A stretch of DNA of 64,000 nt. It comes from Myxococcales bacterium (GTDB lineage Bacteria > Myxococcota_A > Polyangia > Polyangiales > Polyangiaceae). Positions 57,017 through 64,000 of this stretch are shown in pieces. Numbering within the stretch: position 1 is the stretch's first letter; the number at the start of each line of letters is the position of its first letter. The DNA lies in NCBI GenBank assembly GCA_004193285.1, contig SECP01000028.1, forward strand, positions 1-64,000, written 5' to 3'. The notes under the pieces are model-generated. The model was not told the origin of the DNA and searched no databases. It saw nothing but the letters and a program-made list of their open reading frames with translations. The position numbers and the translations under genes were made by a program.

Positions 57017-58459
57017 ATGCTCGACGAAGAAACGTCTGCATCGATGGGCCCGCGCCCAGTCAGCGTCGCGGTGGTGGATGACGACCCCACGGCTCGCCGC
57101 CTGATGCGCTTTTGGCTGGAGCGGGCGGGTTACACCGTCGTCGAGCACGAGTCCGCACGTAGCGTGCTGGATCACGATGGTCCGATCCCGGAGCTTGCCT
57201 GCGTCGACCTCGGGTTGGGAGAGGTGACCGGGATCAAGGTGATTCAACACCTGAAGGCGCGTGACTCGGAGCTGCCCATCATCGTCGTGACGGCGCAGCG
57301 TGAGCTGGAGACGGCGGTGGCGGCGATGCAAGCCGGCGCGTACGACTACGTGACCAAGCCGCTCGACCGCGACCGCTTGCTGCTCGCGGTGCACCGCGCC
57401 AACGAGCGCCGCGAGCTGCTCTCGAACGTGCGCCGTCTGGAATCTGCGCTCACCGAGCGCTCCGTGCTCGGCTCGATCGTCGGCAAGAGCCCGCCCATGC
57501 GCGAGCTCGCGCAGCAGGTTCAGCGCGTGCTGGAGAGCGACGTCGCGGTGTGCGTGTTCGGCGAATCCGGCACCGGCAAAGAGCTGGTCGCGCGCGCCAT
57601 TCACAACGGTAGCGCTCGAAGGCGCGGGCCCTTCGTGGCCATCAACTGCGCCGGCATTCCCGAGTCTTTGCAAGAATCCGAGCTGTTCGGCCATGAGCGT
57701 GGCGCCTTCACCGGTGCTACCCAGCAGCGCCGCGGCTGCTTCGAGCAAGCCAACGGGGGGACCCTGCTGCTGGACGAGCTGGGCGAGATGAGCCTGCAAA
57801 CCCAGGCCAGCCTGCTGCGCACGCTACAGGAAAAAACGATTCGCCGCGTCGGCGGCTCGGGCGAGATCCCGATCGACGTGCGCATGGTTTGCGCGACCCA
57901 CCGCGACCTTCGCGCCGAGGTGGAGGCGGGGCGCTTCCGCGAGGACTTGTACTTCCGGCTGGTGGTGTACCCCATCCAGCTTCCGCCACTTCGCGAGCGC
58001 GTCGAAGACATTCCGCTCTTGGTCGGGCATTTCCTGCGCTCGCTCTCCAAAGACGTAGGGCGCGACGTGCAAAGTATTTCCCCGGAGGCGCTGGAAGCTC
58101 TCGCTCGCCACCTTTGGCCTGGAAACGTGCGCGAGCTGCAGAACGTCGTGCACCGGAGCCTGCTGGCCTGCCGGGGCGACGAAGTCATGTTGGCGGACCT
58201 GCCGCCGGACATCCGCGAGCTGGCGCTGCCGGCGATCCTGCCGACCGTGCATCACATGAACGGCAACGGCGCGAGCCGTTTTCAAGAGCCCAGCGAGGAA
58301 GACATCATCCCGCTCCGCGAGCTGGAGCGCCGCGCGATACAACGCGCGCTCCGCGCGACCCACGGCAGCGTGGGCCGCGCCGCCAAGTTGCTCGGTATCG
58401 GTAGGGCCACCCTGTATCGCCGCATCGCGACCCTGGATCTTTCTCGAGACGTCGCGTGA
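57017..58459 (+). CDS. Sigma54-dependent response regulator (NtrC family)
   Basis: Predicted 480 residues. The N-terminal receiver (about 14-130) has VVDDDP and phospho-acceptor Asp64 in LACVDLGLG, with Lys114. The AAA+ sigma54-interaction domain spans about 152-390: Walker A GESGTGKE (182-189), GAFTGA (229-234) for sigma54 contact, Walker B GGTLLLDELGEM, and R-finger region REDLYFRL. The C-terminal Fis-type helix-turn-helix contains RELERRAIQRALRATHGSVG and RAAKLLGIGRATLYRRI. All elements are intact, so it should activate sigma54 promoters. The next gene starts four bases before its stop. Confidence 0.93.
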   Translation: MLDEETSASMGPRPVSVAVVDDDPTARRLMRFWLERAGYTVVEHESARSVLDHDGPIPELACVDLGLGEVTGIKVIQHLKARDSELPIIVVTAQRELETAVAAMQAGAYDYVTKPLDRDRLLLAVHRANERRELLSNVRRLESALTERSVLGSIVGKSPPMRELAQQVQRVLESDVAVCVFGESGTGKELVARAIHNGSARRRGPFVAINCAGIPESLQESELFGHERGAFTGATQQRRGCFEQANGGTLLLDELGEMSLQTQASLLRTLQEKTIRRVGGSGEIPIDVRMVCATHRDLRAEVEAGRFREDLYFRLVVYPIQLPPLRERVEDIPLLVGHFLRSLSKDVGRDVQSISPEALEALARHLWPGNVRELQNVVHRSLLACRGDEVMLADLPPDIRELALPAILPTVHHMNGNGASRFQEPSEEDIIPLRELERRAIQRALRATHGSVGRAAKLLGIGRATLYRRIATLDLSRDVA

Positions 58460-59547
58460 CGAGACCTCGCGACTCGGGCCCGGAGCCTACCCTCACCGGT
58501 GAGGAGGCGCTGGAGCTCTTGCGCAAGCTCAGCCACGACCTGCGCGACCCGATGACGAACGTGCTCGGGTCCACCGAGCTGCTCCTGGAGAGCGAGCTGG
58601 ACACCGCGCAGCGCTTGGCCGCGGAGAACGTGCACCGCTCCGGGCGAGCCCTTTTGGACGTCGTGGATCGACTGCTCGACGCGCACCAGATCAGCAAGAG
58701 CGCGCCCCCGAGCTCTGGCGAATACCGCGCCGCGCCCCGCGTGGCGGCCGTGCTCTCCGGTCGTCGGATTCTCCTCGCCGAAGACAACTCCTTCAATCGG
58801 GCACTCATCGATCACGTGCTGGAGCCGATGGGCTGCCAGGTGGATAAGGCCGCGTCCGGCACCGAAGCGGTGAAGCTGTTTCAACCGGGTCGCTACGATT
58901 TGGTGCTCATGGACTGCCAGATGCCGGAGCTCGACGGCTTGGCGGCGACGCGAGGCATTCGCAGTATCGAAGCCGGCAAGAGCCGCGTACCCATCGTCGC
59001 GGTGACGGCGGGTACGGTATCCGGGGCTCGCCGCGCTTGCCTGGAAGCCGGCATGGACGACTTTTTGGCGAAGCCGTTCTCGCTCGGCCGACTTCGCAAG
59101 AAGGTGCTGGAATGGCTGCTGCCGGCGATCGACTCGGAGCCGCCGGATCCGGAAGACCGCAAGAGCGACCCGGACGTTTCGCGCGCGCTCGGCGACGCGC
59201 AAGTGATGGACCTTTCGCGCTTGCAAGAGCTGGCGCACGAGTCCGGCTCTCAGCAAATCGTGGTCGAGCTGTCGCGCATCTTTTTGGATGACGTGGCGCG
59301 GCGCATCGTCGCGCTGGGGCTGGCCGCCAAGGCGCGCGACCAGCGCGCCTACCTGAACGTGATTCACGCCGTGAAGGGCGCCTCCGGGAACTTCGGGGCG
59401 GTGCGTATGGCGCGCATCGCGGAAGCGAGCGAGCGGCAGGCGAAGCACGGAGACCTCTCGCAGGTGCAAGCGGCCGTCGCGGAGCTGGGGCGCGAGCTCG
59501 AGGTGGTTCGGGTGATTTTGGACCGTAAGGTGTTCCAAAACGCCTGA
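58456..59547 (+). CDS. HisKA-receiver-HPt phosphorelay protein lacking an ATPase domain
   Basis: Predicted 363 residues. HisKA-type H box RKLSHDLRDPMTNVLG with His27 at the start and helix two ending near residue 80; no HATPase domain follows. A receiver at about 102-222 has LLAEDN, phospho-acceptor Asp153 in LVLMDCQMPELDG and Lys206. An HPt domain is at about 250-355 with NVIHAVKGASGNFGAV (His304). It is translationally coupled to the sigma54 activator (GTGA overlap). Without its own ATPase it must accept phosphate from another kinase or act as a dimerisation/relay unit. The H box is normal, so loss of the domain seems real rather than a frameshift. Confidence 0.82.
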   Translation: MTRPRDSGPEPTLTGEEALELLRKLSHDLRDPMTNVLGSTELLLESELDTAQRLAAENVHRSGRALLDVVDRLLDAHQISKSAPPSSGEYRAAPRVAAVLSGRRILLAEDNSFNRALIDHVLEPMGCQVDKAASGTEAVKLFQPGRYDLVLMDCQMPELDGLAATRGIRSIEAGKSRVPIVAVTAGTVSGARRACLEAGMDDFLAKPFSLGRLRKKVLEWLLPAIDSEPPDPEDRKSDPDVSRALGDAQVMDLSRLQELAHESGSQQIVVELSRIFLDDVARRIVALGLAAKARDQRAYLNVIHAVKGASGNFGAVRMARIAEASERQAKHGDLSQVQAAVAELGRELEVVRVILDRKVFQNA

Positions 59548-59563
59548 TTAAAGCGATTTTGGA

Positions 59564-59573
59564 CGGCTAGCCG
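59564..59573. promoter_or_regulatory. Palindrome upstream of the Ser/Thr kinase gene
   Basis: CGGCTAGCCG is a perfect palindrome framed by AAGCG (59551-59555) and CGCTT (59576-59580), in the 49-base gap before the kinase start. A nested dyad of this type can form a hairpin or a binding site. Confidence 0.3.
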
Positions 59574-59596
59574 AGCGCTTGCACTATGCTCGCGCG

Positions 59597-61321
59597 GTGG
59601 CAGCGACGCCGGAACAAGCCCAGCCAGCGGACGCGGACCTCCCGCGGCTCGAGCCGGATGACATGCAGCTCATCGAGGCCGAGCCCAGACGGCTCGACCT
59701 GAGCGTCTGGAATCAGGCGGAAGCGGTGCGCGGCGCCGCTAACCGTCAGCTATCGGGCTCCTTGCTTGGCACCGCCGTCACCCGGCTCGGGCAGATCGGT
59801 CTGTTCGGCGCGCTCTCTTTTTCCTCCTACGTACTGTGGGCGCTCCTGCTCGGAAGGGCTCGCGTCGGCTCCAGCTACGGCACCGCCATCGGCATCGCCA
59901 TCGCGGGCGCGGCCTTGAGCTTGGTGCTCTTCGGCGTCACCAAGCTCCGCAAGATCCCGCCGCAGAACATGGCGGATCTCGGCAACGTGTACTTGTTTTT
60001 GGTCTGCCTGCTGCTGGGCGTGCTCCGGCACTCGCAGCCTTCCACCGCCGGTGACCTGCTGCGGCAGGTATCCCCGGTGGTGATTCCGCTCCTCACGTAC
60101 GGCGCGCTCATTCCCACCGTTCCCGGCAAGGCGCTGGTCATCATGCTCTTCGGCGCCGCGATGGATCCGCTGGGGCTGATGCTCATGCGCGCGCACACTC
60201 ACTACGACGCGAGCGAGCTCGTAGTCGTGCTGGCTTCGCCGCTGGTGGCCGCCCTCGTGGCGCAGCAAGTCTCCAAGGTCGTGCATCACCTGACGGAGGG
60301 CATCGTCAAGGCGCGTGAAGTCGGCAGCTACAAGCTGGTGGAGCGACTCGGCGTCGGCGGTATGGCCGAGGTCTGGCGCGCCAATCACCGCATGCTGCGC
60401 CGCCCCGCCGCGATCAAGCTCATCCGCCCCAAGGTGCTGATCGACCACGGCCCGGCGGATTCCGAGCGCTTGCTCCGCCTGTTCACTCGCGAAGTGCGCA
60501 CCACCGCGTCCCTCCGGTCACCTCATACGATTCAGATTTACGACTTCGGTATCACGCAAGAGGGCGCGTTTTACTACGTGATGGAGCTGCTCGACGGCAT
60601 CGACTTGATGACGCTCGTCGAGCGCTTCGGTCCGCAGTCCGCCGAGCGCGTCGCGAGCTTGATGCGCCAGGTCTGCCACTCGCTCCGCGAAGCCCACGCG
60701 CGCGCGTTCGTGCACCGGGACGTCAAGCCCGCCAACGTGCTCATCTGCGCGGTCGGCGGTGACTACGATTTCGTCAAGGTGCTGGATTTCGGCTTGGTCC
60801 TGGATCGCCATCTCACCAGCGAAGAGCTGGAGGACGAGAAGCAGTTCGTGGGTACGCCGGCGGTGATGGCACCAGAGATGTTGCGCTTTCAAGCGCCGGT
60901 GGACGCGCGGGCGGATTTGTATGCGCTCGGCTGCGTCGGCTACTGGCTGCTCACCGGAAAGCGCGTCTTCGAAGCGCAGACGCGAGCGGACATGCTCGTC
61001 ATGCACGCGCACCAGAAGCCGCTGCTCCCTTCCAAGCGCATCGACCGCGCGATTCACCCCGGGCTGGAGGCGCTCGTCATGCAGTGCCTGGAGAAGAACC
61101 CGAACAAGCGCCCGCAAACCGCGCACGAGCTGTCAGAGGCGCTCGGCGCCCTGCACTTCGACCACCCGTGGACAGACGAGCGCGCGGCTTTGTGGTGGAA
61201 GCAGAACCGCCCGGAAGCTCAGCGCGCGACCTCCGCCCTGGACGAAAAAGAGCGCGCCGCCGCGCAACCGGTGGAAGCCGCCCCGGTGGATGTCGAGCCG
61301 GCGCCCGCCGCGTCCGAGTAG
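59597..61321 (+). CDS. Membrane Ser/Thr protein kinase with N-terminal polytopic domain
   Basis: Predicted 574 residues from GTG 59597; TTG 59579 is an alternative adding six. Residues about 55-225 contain several hydrophobic helices (LGQIGLFGALSFSSYVLWAL, IGIAIAGAALSLVLFG, VVIPLLTYGALIPTV). The kinase domain runs from about 247 to 525: ERLGVGGMAEVWRANHR (Gly loop), AIKLIRPK (Lys), HRDVKPANVLIC (catalytic loop), KVLDFGLV and GTPAVMAPEM. It thus has the membrane part before the kinase, whereas PknB-type proteins have one helix after it. The C-terminus is Ala/Pro-rich. It follows the phosphorelay genes and may link Ser/Thr and His-Asp signalling. Confidence 0.85.
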   Translation: MAATPEQAQPADADLPRLEPDDMQLIEAEPRRLDLSVWNQAEAVRGAANRQLSGSLLGTAVTRLGQIGLFGALSFSSYVLWALLLGRARVGSSYGTAIGIAIAGAALSLVLFGVTKLRKIPPQNMADLGNVYLFLVCLLLGVLRHSQPSTAGDLLRQVSPVVIPLLTYGALIPTVPGKALVIMLFGAAMDPLGLMLMRAHTHYDASELVVVLASPLVAALVAQQVSKVVHHLTEGIVKAREVGSYKLVERLGVGGMAEVWRANHRMLRRPAAIKLIRPKVLIDHGPADSERLLRLFTREVRTTASLRSPHTIQIYDFGITQEGAFYYVMELLDGIDLMTLVERFGPQSAERVASLMRQVCHSLREAHARAFVHRDVKPANVLICAVGGDYDFVKVLDFGLVLDRHLTSEELEDEKQFVGTPAVMAPEMLRFQAPVDARADLYALGCVGYWLLTGKRVFEAQTRADMLVMHAHQKPLLPSKRIDRAIHPGLEALVMQCLEKNPNKRPQTAHELSEALGALHFDHPWTDERAALWWKQNRPEAQRATSALDEKERAAAQPVEAAPVDVEPAPAASE

Positions 61322-61387
61322 GCTCGCCACGAAATTGCCATCGTCTCTCCCCACTGTGGCGGGGCCCACCGGGTCAGAGTGGACGGC

Positions 61388-62527
61388 ATGGCGGACGATC
61401 GAATTGGCCTGTTGATACGGGGCGCCGCGCTCGCGCTCGCCGCGGCGCTGCTTCCGCGTCTCCTGGCGACCTCGGGAGCGGCCGAGCTTTGGCAGGGCGG
61501 CCCCGCGCAGGTGGATTTGGCCCGCCAAGTGGCGTCCAAGTCGCTCGCTGGCGTCGGCGCCAATGACTTTCACACCGGCAGCGCGCGCTTCGACGGCGAA
61601 TGGGCGTTCGGCACCCACCTCATGACCACGCTCGGCCTCGGGCAGGTCGCGCTCGAGCACCCGGAGCTCCGCGCAGAGCTCTTGCCGGCCATGAGCCACG
61701 CCGTCGAACGCATGCTCGCGCCGGAGACGAACGCCTTCGGTACCGAAGCGTGGGGCAACGTCGGTCTGCGGACGCTGCCTGACGGCCACGGCCATGGCTA
61801 CCTCGGTTACGCCAACCTCGCCCTCTCGATGCTGCGGCTCGTGGACCCGCAGACTCGCTTCGCGGCGCTCAGCGACGAGCTCTCGGACGCGATGGCGAGC
61901 CGGCTCGCCGCGGCGCCGCACGCGCTGTTCGAAACCTACCCGGGGGAAGCGTACGCGCCCGACATGTCGATGGTGGCCGGCTCGATCGCCCTGCACGATT
62001 GCGCCGCCGGCCGCGCCGAACGACCGTTCTTTCCTGCCTGGCGCCGCGCGTTCGAGCGCTACATCGACCCTGCCTCAGGCCTCCTCTACCAAGCCGCAGA
62101 AGCCGAGACGGGCCGGCCGCTGGACGCGCCGCGCGGCTCCGGCGCCGCCATCGCGGCCTACGCGCTGTCGTTCTTTGACCGTGACCTCTCGGCGCGGCTT
62201 TATGACGGCGTGCGTCGTCACGCGGTGCAGCCCCTCGGCTTCGGCATGATGCACGAGTACGCGCCAGGGAAGGCGGGCCGCGGGGACATCGACTCCGGTC
62301 CCGTCTTGCTCGGCGTGGGCGTCTCCGCGACCGGCTTCGCTCTCGCCGGAGCGCGCCTCCACCGCGACCGTGAGCAGTTCACGGCGCTGTACCGCACCGT
62401 GAATTTCGTAGGCGTGCCGCTCGGGGGGCATTTCATGAGCGGCGGCCCGCTCGGAAACGCCATCTTGCTGGCGATGACCAGCGCCAGCTTCGAATGGCAA
62501 AAACACTGCCGGAAGGTGTCCTCATGA
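61388..62527 (+). CDS. Unknown protein, probable (alpha/alpha) barrel
   Basis: Predicted 379 residues from ATG 61388 (GTG 61379 possible). The N-terminal helix (residues 8-26) is hydrophobic, so the protein is probably exported or anchored. The rest alternates helices with conserved-looking aromatic and acidic loops, such as GANDFHTGSARFDGEWAFGT, YPGEAYAPDMSMVAGSIALH and GHGHGYLGYANLALSMLRL. The pattern resembles (alpha/alpha)6 barrels like GH88/105 or linalool dehydratase-isomerase-like domains, but no catalytic signature is sure. Overlaps the small membrane protein by four bases. Confidence 0.5.
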   Translation: MADDRIGLLIRGAALALAAALLPRLLATSGAAELWQGGPAQVDLARQVASKSLAGVGANDFHTGSARFDGEWAFGTHLMTTLGLGQVALEHPELRAELLPAMSHAVERMLAPETNAFGTEAWGNVGLRTLPDGHGHGYLGYANLALSMLRLVDPQTRFAALSDELSDAMASRLAAAPHALFETYPGEAYAPDMSMVAGSIALHDCAAGRAERPFFPAWRRAFERYIDPASGLLYQAAEAETGRPLDAPRGSGAAIAAYALSFFDRDLSARLYDGVRRHAVQPLGFGMMHEYAPGKAGRGDIDSGPVLLGVGVSATGFALAGARLHRDREQFTALYRTVNFVGVPLGGHFMSGGPLGNAILLAMTSASFEWQKHCRKVSS

Positions 62528-62775
62528 GCCCCGCTCGGGCGACGGCGTGGCTCGTGAGCTCCGCGCTGATGAACCTCCTCGGTGCGCGGCTGCTGGACTG
62601 GCTCGGCCTCGTCGAAGGGCTGCTCGCGCCACAAGGCTGGCGCTTGTTACTGATCGTCCCACTGGCTGTATCGTTTTACGCCGCTCGCTTCATCGCCTGG
62701 TTCGTCGCTCCCGGGCTACTGCTCGGCGCGCTGCTCGTCAGCTTTCGCAAAGCGCGTTTGACTTCCGGAGACTGA
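62524..62775 (+). CDS. Small membrane protein
   Basis: Predicted 83 residues from ATG 62524, which overlaps the preceding stop (ATGA). Two hydrophobic segments (about residues 8-24 and 36-68, the second long and probably two helices). No known family. Coupling with the alpha-barrel-like gene suggests it anchors or assists that protein. Confidence 0.5.
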   Translation: MSPARATAWLVSSALMNLLGARLLDWLGLVEGLLAPQGWRLLLIVPLAVSFYAARFIAWFVAPGLLLGALLVSFRKARLTSGD

Positions 62776-62793
62776 CCGGCCCACACCCATTCG

Positions 62794-63780
62794 GTGGCGA
62801 CCATCAATTTCCCCTCTCGCCCTCGACTCCCAACCTTCAAGACCGGCTGGATCGGCACCGCGCTGCTGGTGGTAGGCGGGCTCGTCTTCGCGTGGACGGC
62901 CTACTACACGGTTCCGGCCGAAGCGGAAGGCGTGGTGCTGCGCTTCGGCCGCTTCAGTCACGTCGTGCCCTCCGGCCTTCACTTCAAGCTGCCCATGGGC
63001 ATCGACACCGCGCAACTCGTGCCGGTCAAACGCCAACTGAAGCTCGAGTTCGGCTTCGGTACGGAGAACGCGAGCGCGCCGCACCAGCTCGGTGACCCCG
63101 AGGAGTACGAGGAAGTGAAGTCCATGGTGACCGGCGACTTGAACGCGGTCTTGGTGGAGTGGGTGATTCAGTACCGGATCGAGCGCGCCGACCACTACCT
63201 GTTCAACGTTCGCAGCCCGGACGAGACGTTGCGGGACGCCGCCGAGAGCGTCATGCGCGAGGTGGTCGGTGATCGCACGGTGGACGAGATCATCACCATC
63301 GGCCGCCAAGAGGTGGAGGACGAAGCGCTGCAAAAACTGCGCACGTTGGTGCAAGCCTACGCCATGGGCGTGAAGGTCGACCAGGTGCAGCTCAAGAACG
63401 TGAACCCTCCGAAGAAGGTGCAAGCTTCCTTTAACGAGGTGAACCAAGCGCAGCAGGAGCGCGAGCGCGCTATCAACGTCGCGAGCGGTGAGTACAACAA
63501 AGAGGTGCCGCGCGCGCGGGGCCGGGCCGCCCAGACCATTCGCGCCGCCGAGGGGTACGCCAAGCAGCGCGTCAACCAAGCGGAGGGTGAGGTCACCGCG
63601 TTCAACGCGCTACTGGCCGAGTACAGCAAGGCGCCGGAAGTGACCCGCCGCAGGCTCTATCTGGAGAGCATGGCGGAGGTGCTGCCGAAGGTGAAAAACA
63701 AGATCATCGTGAGCGAGGACGCAAAAGGACTCTTGCCGATTCTGAACCTGAATGGCCTCTCGAGCGGAGCCAAGCCATGA
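62794..63780 (+). CDS. hflK: FtsH protease modulator HflK
   Basis: Predicted 328 residues, GTG start. One membrane helix at about 18-42 followed by an SPFH/prohibitin domain (TVPAEAEGVVLRFGRFSHVV, VEWVIQYRIERADHYLFNVR, VQLKNVNPPKKVQASFNEVN) and the coiled-coil end (QQERERAINVASGEYNKEVP). With HflC it forms a cage around FtsH in the inner membrane and controls degradation of membrane proteins. The Gly/Pro-rich N-terminal arm of E. coli HflK is missing, giving a shorter protein. hflC starts four bases before its stop. Confidence 0.92.
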   Translation: MATINFPSRPRLPTFKTGWIGTALLVVGGLVFAWTAYYTVPAEAEGVVLRFGRFSHVVPSGLHFKLPMGIDTAQLVPVKRQLKLEFGFGTENASAPHQLGDPEEYEEVKSMVTGDLNAVLVEWVIQYRIERADHYLFNVRSPDETLRDAAESVMREVVGDRTVDEIITIGRQEVEDEALQKLRTLVQAYAMGVKVDQVQLKNVNPPKKVQASFNEVNQAQQERERAINVASGEYNKEVPRARGRAAQTIRAAEGYAKQRVNQAEGEVTAFNALLAEYSKAPEVTRRRLYLESMAEVLPKVKNKIIVSEDAKGLLPILNLNGLSSGAKP

Positions 63781-64000
63781 AGGCGCTCAAGCTCGGCTTC
63801 GTGCTCTGGGTGCTGGCGATCGCCGGCTTCTTCTTGGCGAGCGCCTCGCTCTACACGCTGCAGGAGACAGAGCAGGCCATCATCACGGAGTTCGGCAAGC
63901 CCGTGGGCCAGCCGGTCACCCAGGCCGGCCTTCACTTCAAGACGCCGCTCACCCAGCAGGTGAACATCATCGAGAAGAACATCTTGGAGTGGGACGGGCA
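63777..64000 (+). CDS. hflC: HflC, N-terminal part (3' end outside window)
   Basis: The first 74 codons are present, starting at the ATG overlapping the hflK stop (ATGA). The protein begins MKALKLGFVLWVLAIAGFF, a signal-anchor helix, and continues ETEQAIITEFGKPVGQP and GLHFKTPLTQQVN, the start of the SPFH domain of HflC. The rest lies beyond the window edge. Forms the HflKC complex with the upstream protein. Confidence 0.88.
   Translation, partial: MKALKLGFVLWVLAIAGFFLASASLYTLQETEQAIITEFGKPVGQPVTQAGLHFKTPLTQQVNIIEKNILEWDG

Overview
The window is about two-thirds G+C and gene-dense, with frequent 1-4 base stop/start overlaps. An unusually large share of its proteins are predicted lipoproteins, whose lipobox cysteine is followed by a low-complexity Gly/Ser/Ala/Thr linker. 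Together with hybrid histidine kinases, an NtrC-type regulator, a membrane Ser/Thr kinase, an ECF sigma cassette, PA14 proteins and Cys-rich surface proteins, this points to a myxobacterium, most likely of the Polyangiales/Sorangium side. The lineage is inferred from style of gene content; there is no rRNA gene to confirm it. No tRNA, rRNA, CRISPR array, insertion sequence or prophage was seen.

Layout. (1) 1-9.2 kb: tail of a TPM-domain operon, then envelope lipoproteins (including a 1650-residue protein with four PA14 domains and a CxxCH site) and a porin. (2) 9.2-26.5 kb: mixed housekeeping and envelope genes: serine acetyltransferase, HAD hydrolase, DUF4230 protein, hybrid histidine kinase, propeller/di-haem lipoprotein, a ROK kinase coupled to a PIG-L deacetylase, a Kunitz-domain lipoprotein, UDP-sugar dehydrogenase with a flippase-like membrane protein, CapA, TerB-like protein, pseudopilin, methionine aminopeptidase coupled to a HipA-like kinase. 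(3) 26.5-50.9 kb: a pectin/galacturonate utilisation locus. (4) 51-55.7 kb: ECF sigma factor with a probable anti-sigma partner, flanked by envelope proteins. (5) 56-61.3 kb: a signalling cluster (divergent SpoIIE-like phosphatase, sigma54 activator, HisKA-REC-HPt protein without an ATPase domain, membrane Ser/Thr kinase). (6) 61.4-64 kb: an alpha-barrel-like protein, a small membrane protein, then hflK and the start of hflC.

The pectin locus is the main result. Three pectate lyases of different folds or families (PL9, PL1, PL3) and a DUF4861-GH105 unsaturated glycuronyl hydrolase are all predicted lipoproteins, so digestion is probably tethered to the cell. Two tandem paralogous outer-membrane barrels sit between the PL1 and PL3 genes and are candidates for oligogalacturonide entry. 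An ExuT-like MFS carrier would take products across the inner membrane, and KduI/IolB-type isomerase, KduD and KdgA lead towards pyruvate and glyceraldehyde-3-phosphate. A tagaturonate epimerase (UxaE) homologue links saturated galacturonate to the fructuronate branch. KDG kinase, UxaC, UxuA and UxuB are not in the window. The leftward uptake/catabolism genes and the rightward surface operon diverge from a 427-base region rich in inverted repeats, the best place to look for regulation.
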